The translations under genes and the position numbers were made by a program. A stretch of DNA of 64,000 bases from CAVYXK01 sp963708245 (GTDB taxonomy: Bacteria > Pseudomonadota > Alphaproteobacteria > Acetobacterales > Acetobacteraceae). Positions 45,893 through 54,370 of the stretch are shown piece by piece (within the stretch, counting starts at the first letter, position 1; each line of letters opens with the position of its first letter). The notes beneath the pieces are model-generated. The model was given only the letters and a program-made list of their open reading frames with translations, was not told where the DNA came from and made no database searches. Location: assembly GCA_963708245.1 (NCBI GenBank), contig OY970201.1:5518001-5582000 (forward strand). Reading direction: 5' to 3'.

Positions 45893-46933
45893 TTACCGGT
45901 TGTCGTGCCGGTACGGAGAATATATATGATAATGTTGGCCTAGTAAATTTACAGACCAGTCACCTTTGCGTTCCGCCGCCTTCTTGGCGCGGTATCTCGC
46001 GGACTGATAAAGCCGTCCTTCCTCAGTCCATACTCGCACTGGACGCGGCGCTGTCTTAGCTTCCGCCAGTCGCCGTGCGATCCACTCCGGCTTGGTTGGG
46101 ATGTCGATGCCTTCGGGCATGGGATGCGAGCGCAACCAGCTCGCCAATTTAACCGAGAGAGGCTTATCCTCTTGGCCGATGATGCCGCGATGTAAAGTCC
46201 CGGCCTTGGCTTCGTCCTGATAGGCTCGCCATGCGAACGCCGCCGGGTTTTCATCCGGGGCGTTATCAGTTCCCCATCTCAGGCGCGGCTTTGCTGGTGT
46301 GCGTGCCAAGCTTCTGAGCGGTGCTTTCGCCGCAAGGTCCTGTAGAAGGGTCCGCACGTCTTCAGCAGGATAAATTGAGGAAAGTAGTTGCGTGGCGATC
46401 ATTACTGTTGCCTGCTTTTCTAGCTGCCGCGTCTCGTCCGCATCACGGCGGGCGCGAACATTGGCCATTTCTGCCTCGGCCCGCATCCAGCAGTCCTTCA
46501 CGCCCGTTCGGGTCTGTTGGGCGAACCGAGCAGTCGGATCGAACAATTCTAGCTCTTCCAGCGCCATGCTGATCCGTCGCAGTTTCTCGCAAAGCACGGC
46601 AAGCAGACGCAGATACAGGTCCTCGTTGCGGAGCAGGAAGGGTAGGAAATGCCGCCGCTCCAACACCAGCAACGTGGTCTCCTCGATGGCAGTGCAGTCG
46701 ACGCTGCGAGGCTTACCATCGAGCAGTGCGATTTCGCCGAACACCTCGCCAGGGTTGATGACGTTGAGCGTAATCTCCTTGCCTTCGGCGAAGACCGAAC
46801 TCACCCGCACGCAGCCGGAGAGCACCGCCATCATCGACGAGCCGGGGTCTCCTTTCTGGAACAGCGCAGTGCCGCGCGGGACCCGACGTTCGGAGGAGAG
46901 CTTCAGGACCTCGTCAAGTTCATCCGTAAGCAT
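45893..46933 (-). CDS. Cyclic-nucleotide-binding (Crp/Fnr) domain joined to an unknown C-terminal part
   Basis: Read from ATG 46933 (LTDELDEVLKLSSERRVPRG) the protein has 346 residues. Residues 1-140 are a cNMP-binding domain (VINPGEVFGEIALLDGKPRS, LLVLERRHFLPFLLRNEDL). Where Crp proteins have the dimer helix and a winged-helix DNA-binding domain, this one changes after ELFDPTARFAQQT to a long helical and basic region (EAEMANVRARRDADETRQLE, DIPTKPEWIARRLAEAKTAP). No helix-turn-helix is visible. It may be an accidental fusion of a truncated regulator with the end of another gene, or a real two-part protein. The IS66 element lies directly upstream. Confidence 0.65.
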   Translation of the reverse strand: MLTDELDEVLKLSSERRVPRGTALFQKGDPGSSMMAVLSGCVRVSSVFAEGKEITLNVINPGEVFGEIALLDGKPRSVDCTAIEETTLLVLERRHFLPFLLRNEDLYLRLLAVLCEKLRRISMALEELELFDPTARFAQQTRTGVKDCWMRAEAEMANVRARRDADETRQLEKQATVMIATQLLSSIYPAEDVRTLLQDLAAKAPLRSLARTPAKPRLRWGTDNAPDENPAAFAWRAYQDEAKAGTLHRGIIGQEDKPLSVKLASWLRSHPMPEGIDIPTKPEWIARRLAEAKTAPRPVRVWTEEGRLYQSARYRAKKAAERKGDWSVNLLGQHYHIYSPYRHDNR

Positions 46934-46996
46934 CCGCCGAGTGCCGCGGTGTTGCACGGCCGTCGACCAAGCATGCGGACGACGCACTGGTGTCGC

Positions 46997-47203
46997 CTAC
47001 CTCTTGAGGTCCGCGAGGAGTTCCTTGAGGTTCTCGATACCTTCGGCGGTAAAGGCAACGGTGGACATTTCGTCGATGTCCCAGACGGTGAGGACACCGT
47101 CTTCCGGCTCCATATCGAGGGCGATGTCGCGCAAGAGGTCCTCGTCCTCGCCGAGCATCTTGGCCACCCGGCCGATGGTGGAGACGGAACTGGGCGCCGC
47201 CAT
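46997..47203 (-). CDS. IS66-associated small acidic protein
   Basis: A 68-residue acidic protein (IGRVAKMLGEDEDLLRDIAL, EPEDGVLTVWDIDEMST, AFTAEGIENLKELLADL). It starts 3 bp after the tnpC stop. Similar small proteins follow tnpC in some alphaproteobacterial IS66 elements. Its role is unknown. Confidence 0.7.
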   Translation of the reverse strand: MAAPSSVSTIGRVAKMLGEDEDLLRDIALDMEPEDGVLTVWDIDEMSTVAFTAEGIENLKELLADLKR

Positions 47204-47206
47204 TGA

Positions 47207-48787
47207 TCAGGCCGCGCGGTCGACGCGAGTAGCTCGCGGCCAATGCCAGGGCAGCAGTTCGTGCAACCGCGAGACTGGGTGATCACCGATGCGCGCGAGC
47301 ACGTCGGCGAGCCAGGCGCGCGGATCGATGTTGTTCAACTTTGCCGACGCAATCAGCGAATACATCGCCGCTGCCCTCTCCCCGCCGCGGTCCGAACCGG
47401 CGAACAGCCATGACTTGCGCCCGAGTGCAATTCCGCGCAGCGCGCGTTCCGCCGCATTGTTGGTCAGGCAGATGCGTCCATCGGCAAGGAAGCGCGCAAA
47501 GGCATCCCATCGCTTGAGCATGTAGTCCATCGCCTTCGCGACGTCGGCATGACGCGAGAGCTTGCCGCGTTCGACGCGCATCCAGCTCTCGAGGGAGGTG
47601 GCGAGCGGCGCGACCCGGACCTGTCTTACGGCCTGCCGTTGGGTCGCTGGCAGGCCGTTGATGTCGCGTTCGACATCGAAGATCGCATCGATCCGGCGCA
47701 CCGCCTCGATCGCGAGCGGCGCCTTGGCAACTTCGGCGAGCACGAACAGTTTGCGCCGTCCGTGTGCCCAACACGCGGCCTCAATGATCGGACCAGGCTG
47801 GCGTGCGGGGTGGTAGAGGTCGTTGAACCCGGCATAGGCGTCGGCTTGCAGAATGCCCGCGTAGCCGGCGAGATGTCGGCACGGATGCTCGCCGCTGCGA
47901 TCGCGCGAATAGAAGAAGATCGCCGCTGGCGGTGCCGCGCCACCGAACGGCTGGTCGTCGCGCACATAGGTCCATAATCGGCCGGTGACGGTCTTGACCT
48001 TGGCCAACACCGGCACGGTGGTCTCATCGCCGTGTAGGCGCTCGGCGGCGAGTACGTGGGCCTTGATCAGCGTCACCAATGGCGACAGCGCCGTCGTGCA
48101 GGCACCCACCCAATCGGCCAGTGTGGAGACGCTGAGATCGATGCCCTCGCGGGCAAACCGCTCGCTTTGGCGGTTCAACGGCTGATGCTCGCCGAACTTG
48201 CCATGGACGATCGTCGCCAGCAGGTCCGGACCGGCGCGGCCACGGGAAATCGGATGGAACGGCGCCGGCGGCTGCGTGATCGTCTCGCACGAGCGGCAGG
48301 AGAACTTCTCTCGCACCGTCTGGATCACCTTGTAGGTCCGTGGAATGCTCTCCAACGTCTCGGTGGTGGTCTCGCCGAGCTTGGTGAGCTGACCGCCACA
48401 GCACGGACAGCTTGTCGGCGACGGCAGCACCAGCCGCTCGCGCGGCAGGTGCGCCGGTAACGGTGCGCGCACCGGCTTGGCGCGTGTGAACGGGCGCACG
48501 TTCGTCCTGTTCGTGGCCGCATGAGCGGCAGCCGCTTCGTCCTCGGCGGCAGCGGTCTCGAGTTCCTCGATCTGCATCTCCAACTGATCGAGCAGCTTGC
48601 GTCCACGCTCGGCGGAGGCGCCGAAGCGGTCACGCTTCATCTTGGCGATTAGCAGCTTCAGATGCGCAACCATCGCCTCGGCACCAGCGGCACGAGCCTC
48701 AAAATCACGCCGCGCGGCCTGCTCGGAGATTAGCGCTGCTTTCAGCGCGTCGATGTCATCCGGAAGTGTACCGGCCGAATCGCTCAT
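47207..48787 (-). CDS. tnpC: IS66-family transposase TnpC
   Basis: Read from ATG 48787 the protein has 526 residues. It has an N-terminal coiled-coil region, a zinc-binding part with CPCCGGQLTKLGE and SCRSCETI, and the DDE core. Core segments: LHGDETTVPVLAKVKTVTGR, GILQADAYAGFNDLYH, CWAHGRRKLFVLAEV and ICLTNNAAERALRGIALGRK (D, D, E). The C-terminus ends in IS66-type LLPWHWPR. It looks complete and intact. Confidence 0.95.
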   Translation of the reverse strand: MSDSAGTLPDDIDALKAALISEQAARRDFEARAAGAEAMVAHLKLLIAKMKRDRFGASAERGRKLLDQLEMQIEELETAAAEDEAAAAHAATNRTNVRPFTRAKPVRAPLPAHLPRERLVLPSPTSCPCCGGQLTKLGETTTETLESIPRTYKVIQTVREKFSCRSCETITQPPAPFHPISRGRAGPDLLATIVHGKFGEHQPLNRQSERFAREGIDLSVSTLADWVGACTTALSPLVTLIKAHVLAAERLHGDETTVPVLAKVKTVTGRLWTYVRDDQPFGGAAPPAAIFFYSRDRSGEHPCRHLAGYAGILQADAYAGFNDLYHPARQPGPIIEAACWAHGRRKLFVLAEVAKAPLAIEAVRRIDAIFDVERDINGLPATQRQAVRQVRVAPLATSLESWMRVERGKLSRHADVAKAMDYMLKRWDAFARFLADGRICLTNNAAERALRGIALGRKSWLFAGSDRGGERAAAMYSLIASAKLNNIDPRAWLADVLARIGDHPVSRLHELLPWHWPRATRVDRAA

Positions 48788-48871
48788 GCCGACAACTGAA
48801 ATCACACTCGCCCGTGGTCATGCACGCGAAATCTTCAAAAAAACCCCGGCAACTGTGCAACTAGTCCAATC

Positions 48872-49219
48872 TTAGCCCGCCAGTTCCGGTCGCCAGGTTC
48901 GCTGCGGGTGTCTCCAGTCAATTCCCTCTAGCATGTAGCCGAGTTGGGCCGCCGTAATCGCAACCACTCCATCCGCCGGCGATGGCCAGATGAACCGACC
49001 GCGCTCGAGTCGCTTGGCATATAGCGACATGCCGAGGCCATCATGCCAAAGAACCTTTATCAGATCACCCCGACGACCCCGGAAAACATACGCATCGCCG
49101 GCGTGCGGGTTGCGCTGCAGGGACTGTTGTACTTGCAGGGCAAGGCCATTCATCCCGCGACGCATATCGGTCCTGCCTGCGGCCAGCCAGACGCGCATAC
49201 CCGAGGGTGGCATCATCAT
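48872..49219 (-). CDS. tnpB: IS66 accessory protein TnpB (Orf2)
   Basis: A 115-residue protein with the family pattern VWLAAGRTDMRRGMNGLALQ, FRGRRGDLIKVLWHDGLGMS and KRLERGRFIWP. It overlaps tnpA by 4 bp. It is needed with TnpA and TnpC for IS66 transposition. Confidence 0.95.
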   Translation of the reverse strand: MMMPPSGMRVWLAAGRTDMRRGMNGLALQVQQSLQRNPHAGDAYVFRGRRGDLIKVLWHDGLGMSLYAKRLERGRFIWPSPADGVVAITAAQLGYMLEGIDWRHPQRTWRPELAG

Positions 49220-49656
49220 CCGCGCAACACCGACAGCACGCGGCGGAGCGCCGCAACGCTCACTCCTTCGTCGATACTCACGCGCACGCTGCCGTTCAGC
49301 TCGATCTCGATCAACCCCGTTCGCCGTGGCGTTATCACCCGAGACGGCAACGGCTCTGATGCCGCCGGCGTCTCGCTCGGAACAGGCGCAATCCGCGCGG
49401 GGAAGAGATGCAGCTCCGAGCCGCAGGCAGTCTCGGCTGCAGCGAGGCGACGCCAGCGATAGACCAGGCTCGGGCAGATCCCGTGTCGGCGGGCAACGTC
49501 CTGGATGCGTACCCCAGGCTGCACAGACTCCCCCACCACCTTGGCTCGAAACCGAGCGTCATGCGCCCGACGCCGCTCTCCCACGATCTCGATCCGTGGG
49601 CTTGCCTCGCCATCTGTGGCTGCCACTCTGGCAGCCTCATGCTTGCTTCCTATCAT
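49216..49656 (-). CDS. tnpA: IS66 accessory protein TnpA (helix-turn-helix)
   Basis: Read from ATG 49656 the protein has 146 residues. A helix-turn-helix of the IS3/IS66 OrfA kind is visible in VQPGVRIQDVARRHGICPSL then VYRWRR. The C-terminal part (IEIELNGSVRVSIDEGVSVA ALRRVL) is typical of IS66 TnpA. It is the first gene of the element. Confidence 0.9.
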   Translation of the reverse strand: MIGSKHEAARVAATDGEASPRIEIVGERRRAHDARFRAKVVGESVQPGVRIQDVARRHGICPSLVYRWRRLAAAETACGSELHLFPARIAPVPSETPAASEPLPSRVITPRRTGLIEIELNGSVRVSIDEGVSVAALRRVLSVLRG

Positions 49657-49990
49657 CCCCCGAAGCAAATCAAGCCGCCACTATTCAGACAAGGCGGTCG
49701 TCACCGTAGGGATACGTTCATCCGGCTTTATCGCCTCGAATAGAGGGCTGCTGAGCAACGCCGCGCTTTCGCGTCGCAGTCCAGTCTTATAGGATTTGCC
49801 ACATTCCCCATCTCGCCCCCTGTCGGATTGATTTATCACGCGATCTGACCGACGAAAGCCTGGGGGGCGGACCGCGCGGCAGCGAGAGAGGCACCATAGA
49901 CTGCGCCAAATCGGTATCATTATTTCCAGCATCGCCGCCGGCATTCCAGCAATTCGTAGTGGGCATGGCATCGCCACGCGAACACCCGAT
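49657..49990. other. IS66 end and non-coding stretch
   Basis: 334 bp. It holds the right end of the IS66 element (near 49700) and no recognisable gene. Confidence 0.4.
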
Positions 49991-50188
49991 TTGCGAGCCA
50001 TGCTGACCGACGACCCGCATATCGTCATCGCCAAGCAGCCGCGCCGGATCAGGCGCAAGACCAACGCCAAGCCGGCGCGCATCATGGTGGACAAGAGCAA
50101 GCCGACCGTGACTGCCGACGAGCACAGCCGAGCCGGGGAGGCGGCCGACGAGCTATGGCAGGACATGAAGCGGGCGGTGGCCGAGTAG
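49991..50188 (+). CDS. Small basic protein of unknown function
   Basis: A 65-residue product (MLTDDPHIVIAKQPRRIRRK from an internal ATG at 50000). The first half is basic (RRIRRKTNAKPARIMVDKSK) and the second acidic (EHSRAGEAADELWQDM). No known family. A perfect hairpin follows 35 bp after the stop, which gives slight support to it being a gene. Confidence 0.4.
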   Translation: MRAMLTDDPHIVIAKQPRRIRRKTNAKPARIMVDKSKPTVTADEHSRAGEAADELWQDMKRAVAE

Positions 50189-50222
50189 CGCTGGCCGTAC
50201 AGTCGTCGCTCAGGAAAGAAAA

Positions 50223-50244
50223 TGGCCGCCTGACAGAGCGGCCA
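50223..50244 (+). terminator. Hairpin after the small basic protein
   Basis: A 7-bp perfect stem TGGCCGC/GCGGCCA with an 8-base loop, without a strong T tail. A weak or bidirectional terminator is likely. Confidence 0.45.
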
Positions 50245-50586
50245 GGGTTCTTCGTACGGTTGTAGTTGAAGCTAGCCTAGCCAGGATCGGGTCGGCCAGC
50301 CCGCCTCGCGGTCCTTCGCCAGTTTATGGGCGAGGGCGGTGAGCAGGCCAAGGAGCCGTAGCGTGGTGCCGGCCGGGTGGGGGAGTGGTAGGTCTAGGAC
50401 TGGGTTGAGATGGTCCCCCGCCCAGCCGGCGAAATCGACCGCACCGCCGCGCGCCGAGTCGTGTCAAGCTGACAAACGCCCCGGCCCCAACGGCTGGTAG
50501 AGCACCTTCGGCTATCGGGGTTCGTCGTCATGAAGAAGCCAGCGGTGAAGCCAAACGGGATGCCGGAGTGAAGCCGAGCCACCTTC
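50245..50586. other. Non-coding stretch before the PEP-CTERM gene
   Basis: 342 bp. The minus strand has an open but startless frame (LRLLGLLTALAHKLAKDREA) that may be the end of a lost gene. No other feature was seen. Confidence 0.35.
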
Positions 50587-51177
50587 TTGCTTGCTTCAGC
50601 AGCGCTGTGTGTGTACTTGCCATGCGCCCACGCATTGCCCATAGCTCCGAGGAGTACTTTGACGATCATTGGAAACTTCTCTGCTACTGCCACGGAGATG
50701 AACTTCCTGAAGCCTGAGACGGTCAGTGTGGCAACAGGCACCTTCGAGCCGTTCGGCGCCTCCCAGGATGTCGTGTCCAACAACCCAATCGTCGTCAACT
50801 CGAAGCAGCTCGTCTGGACACTGAACGACGGCGGCGATACCGCGACGCTCAACTTGGTTTCCAATATCGAATATTTCTACGAACCTCAAGGTGCGACGGA
50901 CCATTCCGTCTTCGGTGAATGGATGGCAACAGCTCAGGTGAACTCAAACGGGTCGGTGTACTCGGCTACGTGCCAGTGGACGGTTAATGGCGACACCGAA
51001 AGCTCTGGTGTTGGGGCGGCGGCGAACAGTTTCACCGCCAACTCGACCTGCAGTCCCGGGTCGACAGGAGGAACGGGGGGCAAAAAACCAGTACCGGAGC
51101 CTGCCACGCTCACCCTCTTGATACCGGCGCTGCTGGGGCTTGGCCTGCTTAGCTTTGGCACCCGCCGTGCCCGATAG
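50587..51177 (+). CDS. PEP-CTERM sorting-domain protein
   Basis: A 196-residue product from TTG 50587, since an in-frame stop lies just upstream. It has an N-terminal signal-like stretch (LASAALCVYLPCAHALP), a beta-rich middle of about 140 residues, and a C-terminal PEP-CTERM signal: VPEPATLTLLIPALLGLGLL then SFGTRRAR. This signal directs proteins to an exosortase for removal and export to the cell surface or extracellular matrix. The ligand or role of the middle domain is unknown. Confidence 0.8.
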   Translation: MLASAALCVYLPCAHALPIAPRSTLTIIGNFSATATEMNFLKPETVSVATGTFEPFGASQDVVSNNPIVVNSKQLVWTLNDGGDTATLNLVSNIEYFYEPQGATDHSVFGEWMATAQVNSNGSVYSATCQWTVNGDTESSGVGAAANSFTANSTCSPGSTGGTGGKKPVPEPATLTLLIPALLGLGLLSFGTRRAR

Positions 51178-51304
51178 CGTATAACCTACATGGACCAATC
51201 TCCGTGTATGCCCGCGCGCTCGGCCCGCTCCCTCGCAACAACCGGGCTTGACCACCGTTACCGCGATCTCGACGGCACCACCTATCGGCAAGAGGGGCGA
51301 TACG

Positions 51305-51436
51305 ATGATTGGTACCTTACGAGAGACATATGGCCCTGAGTTTGGGGGCAACATCCGGGCCGATGCTAGGTTGGATACATTGCTGGATCGCGAGGGATGC
51401 GATTCTCTGGATGAGTACCTCAAGCGGGGGCGGTGA
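51305..51436 (+). CDS. Small protein, 43 residues, with TLRETYG motif
   Basis: Starts at ATG 51305 with GAGGGG 7 bp upstream. The sequence MIGTLRETYGPEFGGNIRAD then LDTLLDREGCDSLDEYLKRG resembles short alphaproteobacterial proteins of the form TLRETYG...R.D..L..VL....SL..YLK. Function unknown. Confidence 0.5.
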   Translation: MIGTLRETYGPEFGGNIRADARLDTLLDREGCDSLDEYLKRGR

Positions 51437-51689
51437 CTAAATAGAAACCGAAGAGGCCGATCACCCCAGCGCTGGTCGAGAATCGCGCGGGCCGGGAGCA
51501 CCGCACGTGGTGCTTGCTCACACGGCCTCGCCTGGGTCGCTGATCGGGCAGGCTTGCCTCTGCGGGAAAAGTTTCAGCCGCCCAGGACCGGGATTGCAGG
51601 CCGAACTAGGGTGCAGCCTCGGCAGAGAACTACCCGCATCCCTCTCCAATGTCATCAGCCAATGTCCGGGTGCGAGGATCACCTGGCCG

Positions 51690-51790
51690 CTAGTGTTGCG
51701 ATCCTATCGCTTCGATCCCCGGCCTCCATCTGGTTCGCGGCCGATCCCGCCATCCCGGTCGGGATCGAAGTGTCAGAGTCAGAACACTAG
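51690..51790 (+). repeat. 101-bp CTAG-ended repeat, copy 1
   Basis: It begins CTAGTGTTGCGATCC and ends GAGTCAGAACACTAG. Its own ends share CTAGTGTT in inverted form, and TTCGATCCC/GGGATCGAA form an inner stem, so it can fold as a hairpin. An identical copy lies inverted at 52130-52230. It looks like a miniature transposable element. Its terminal TAG is the stop codon of the small membrane protein gene beside it. Confidence 0.9.
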
Positions 51791-51975
51791 CGCCGCCGCA
51801 GGGCTGACAGGCCGACCACATTGGCGACCTGCAATGCCTGCCGGCCCTCTGGCGTGTAGCTGGCCTCCTTGGCTGCTCGATAGAGCGGCGAGAGTGCCAT
51901 GCAAGCGAGCCAGATGATGAACCAAAAGGCGACCACCAGCAGGACCACGCTCTCGGCCGAGTGGAAATCCGCCAT
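51787..51975 (-). CDS. Small membrane protein, 62 residues
   Basis: Starts at ATG 51975 (MADFHSAES), has one strong hydrophobic segment VVLLVVAFWFIIWLACMALS, then a soluble tail (YRAAKEASYTPEGRQALQVA). The stop codon is provided by the end of the 101-bp repeat, so the original C-terminus may have been lost. It lies between the two inverted repeats. Function unknown. Confidence 0.5.
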   Translation of the reverse strand: MADFHSAESVVLLVVAFWFIIWLACMALSPLYRAAKEASYTPEGRQALQVANVVGLSALRRR

Positions 51976-52129
51976 GGCCTGCTCGCGCGCCTAGGCATTC
52001 AGAGGCATGAGGTCCAGGTTTGCCGGACCGGCACATTGCATAGCAAGATGCAACGCAGCCGATCAGGCAGGCTGCGGTAGAGGCTAGGCGAAAGCCCGTG
52101 GCTGCATGACAACTGGCCTCATAGTTAGC

Positions 52130-52230
52130 CTAGTGTTCTGACTCTGACACTTCGATCCCGACCGGGATGGCGGGATCGGCCGCGAACCAGATGGAGGCCG
52201 GGGATCGAAGCGATAGGATCGCAACACTAG
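52130..52230 (-). repeat. 101-bp CTAG-ended repeat, copy 2 (inverted, identical)
   Basis: It is the exact reverse complement of 51690-51790 over all 101 bp. The spacer of 339 bp holds the small membrane protein gene. Its right CTAG is shared with the next element. Confidence 0.9.
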
Positions 52231-52382
52231 CAGGTTGCGGAAAAATCCCCATAACCGCGTAATGAAAGAAGAAAGGGAATCGAGGTGTGGCCGCCCGTGA
52301 ATTTTTAATGCTTGCTGATGGAGAACCACGAATCAATCTTGCGCCTCGCTCATCCGGAAAACGTTTTTCCGCAACCTGCTAG
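52227..52382. mobile_element. 156-bp MITE-like element with 19-bp perfect inverted ends
   Basis: CTAGCAGGTTGCGGAAAAA (52227-52245) is repeated inverted at 52364-52382. There is no coding capacity. It shares CTAG at its left end with the 101-bp repeat. It is probably mobilised in trans by a full-length element elsewhere. Confidence 0.8.
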
Positions 52383-52574
52383 ACCTGTGCCTGTTTCTCC
52401 GCCTCCAAGGCATGCATGGCTTCCACTAGGTGGGCGGCTTCCGGGGAGAGCGGGGGTGGAGATGTTTGGCTCATGGCGGGCTCCTCTCACTGCCCAGGGG
52501 CTCGCTCGGCCGTCCCGGATATCGAGCCCCGCATGTCACGTTTGGAGTATATTCGGATTCCGGGGACCAATCTC

Positions 52575-53830
52575 GTACACCGTTTCCATGAACCAACTCC
52601 TATCACGCCGCCTCGGCGATCTTGTAGGTCCAGGTGTGGATGACAGGATCGCGGTTGATGTCTTCAAGATAGGCGAGGATCCTGGCCTTAAGTTCGGCCT
52701 TGGAAGCAACCCGAATGTGACGCAGCATCGAGCGCGCCATCTTGGAGAAGAATCCCTCCACCAGATTGAGCCATGATCCGTGCTTCGGGGTGAACACCAA
52801 GGTGAAGCGACCGTGCGGCTGAGCGGCAAGCCAGGCGTTGGTCTCCTTGGAGACATGGGCCGAGTGGTTGTCGAGGATCAGCTTGATGGCGGTATCTGCG
52901 GGATAGGCTTCATTGAGTCGTTTCAGGAAGCCGACGAACTCACGCGATCGATGGCGATCCTCGACACAGGCATGCACTTTGCCGGTGAGCAGATCGATCC
53001 CGGCGAGCAGGCTCAAAGTCCCCTGACGCTTGTATTCGTGGTCGCGTGCGAAGCTCACATGAGAGCCGGGCTTTGGCGGCAAGTCGGGAGCGGTATTGCT
53101 GATCGCCTGAATACTTGGCTTTTCATCATAGGATATGATCGCGACGTTGGGTTTCGCGGCCTCATTCTCCTGCAGGATTGCGACCTCGCGATAGACGCAG
53201 AGCACGTCTGCCATCTTGACCTCAAACGCCTCGTCGCGCCGCTCGAGATAATAGCGAACCTTGTGTGGCTTGACCTCGTGGCGGTCGAGGATTTTGCAGA
53301 CCGTGCCTTGGGCGATGCGTGCCAGGCAGGGGTGCCCGGCAGCCTCCGCGTGCGCGCGGACGTGGCTTGCCAACAGCCGGGTGGTCCAAAGTTCGTGCGG
53401 GTAGCCGCGCTGCCTGGCTGTCTCGCAGGCCAACGACACCAGCCAAGCTTTGGCTTCGTAGGTGATCTGCGGAGCTTTACCAGGCCGCGGGCTGTCATCG
53501 AGCGCCGCCATCACGCCAAACCGGACGGCCCGATCCAGGCAGCGCAGTACGGTTTGGTGGGTCACGCCGACGGCCTCGCCCACCGCGTAGCACGAGGGGT
53601 CGGTGCGATACGCAAGCAGGATGCGTGCTCGTTCAACCCAGCTGGCCGGTGCGCTACGCGACCGTGCGATCGCCTCCAGCTCAGCCACCTCGTCTTCCTG
53701 GAACCGAATCTCAATGACGCGTCGGGGTGCCGCCATCGTGCCCTGCCATTCCTGTGCACTGGCGACACTACAAGATGTGGGGTCGCTTGGGAATCCGGCA
53801 CAACTGATCGGTTTCACGGAATCGGTGTAC
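52575..53830 (-). mobile_element. IS630-type insertion sequence, about 1256 bp
   Basis: Inverted ends are GTACACCGTTTCCATGAA (from 52575) and, read inward from 53830, GTACACCGATTCCGTGAA. Sixteen of these eighteen bases match. One transposase gene fills the element. Confidence 0.8.
52603..53736 (-). CDS. IS630-family transposase
   Basis: Read from ATG 53736 the protein has 377 residues. The N-terminal helix-turn-helix region (DPSCYAVGEAVGVTHQTVLR) is followed by a DDE core with IISYDEKPSIQ, LILDNHSAHVSKETNAW and HGSWLNLVEGFFSKMARSML (D, D, E). All parts look intact. The gene lies between matching inverted ends. Confidence 0.93.
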   Translation of the reverse strand: MAAPRRVIEIRFQEDEVAELEAIARSRSAPASWVERARILLAYRTDPSCYAVGEAVGVTHQTVLRCLDRAVRFGVMAALDDSPRPGKAPQITYEAKAWLVSLACETARQRGYPHELWTTRLLASHVRAHAEAAGHPCLARIAQGTVCKILDRHEVKPHKVRYYLERRDEAFEVKMADVLCVYREVAILQENEAAKPNVAIISYDEKPSIQAISNTAPDLPPKPGSHVSFARDHEYKRQGTLSLLAGIDLLTGKVHACVEDRHRSREFVGFLKRLNEAYPADTAIKLILDNHSAHVSKETNAWLAAQPHGRFTLVFTPKHGSWLNLVEGFFSKMARSMLRHIRVASKAELKARILAYLEDINRDPVIHTWTYKIAEAA

Positions 53831-53937
53831 TAGTCATTGATGCCTAGCGTTGTGGGCATCGAGCCCGGCACAGCAGCAGCAATGGCGGCGCTCAACTGGC
53901 AGCCGGTGGGACTCCTTGTGTTGGCCCGAGAGACCGA

Positions 53938-54080
53938 TCAGCCCTGTGGAGCCACCGCTGTCCGGGACGCACGAGACCGTCTCCGCCACGCCATGACAGC
54001 CAACAGGCCGGTGCTCAGCAGTGAGACAGAACCGGGCTCCGGGACCACCTGGAACGATAGTCCAGAGCGTTGCCGATAGG
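53938..54080 (-). pseudogene. C-terminal remnant of a PEP-CTERM protein
   Basis: On the minus strand a short frame reads VVPEPGSVSLLSTGLLAVMA then WRRRSRASRT, a PEP-CTERM sorting signal with stop at 53938. Upstream no coherent domain remains, apart from YQPIGNALDYRS in another frame. Only the tail of the gene is left beside the IS630 element. Confidence 0.5.
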
Positions 54081-54370
54081 CTGGTAATCGATGACCGCGG
54101 CCAAGCACTGGCGCTGGATCGGTCAGGACTGCTGTCTGATCGAAGATACGGCCCTGCTAGAGTGCTATGCTATCCCTCACGCCTGGGGGCGGACTAATCC
54201 CGACGTGTTCGGCTCAGGTTGTCGAGCGGATCAGATGTTGGGTAGTGCCTCAGTTTGAATCTTCGGTTCGGCAGGAACCAGCTGCCGCTCGCAAGACGGC
54301 AAGCCTCGCTACGAAATGCAGGTTGCGCTCGAAGATCAGTGAGACCGGGAATGGGTAAAGGCCAAGTCAA

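Larger units (their letters stand above)
46990..49700 (-). mobile_element. IS66-family insertion sequence with tnpA, tnpB, tnpC and a fourth small gene
   Basis: Four genes in the usual IS66 order on the minus strand (49656 to 46997), with tight spacing. The exact ends were not found. Candidates are near 46990 and 49700, where both sides have a GACGAC-type block in inverted order, but the match is weak. All transposition genes look intact. Confidence 0.75.

Noticed and set aside
46980..49710. Exact inverted ends for the IS66 element
   Set aside because: Candidate GACGAC-type blocks on both sides match too poorly to fix the ends.
54092..54258. 55-codon plus-strand frame starting MTAAKHWRWIG
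   Set aside because: It lies between relics, has no clear ribosome binding site and no known relatives, so coding is not supported.
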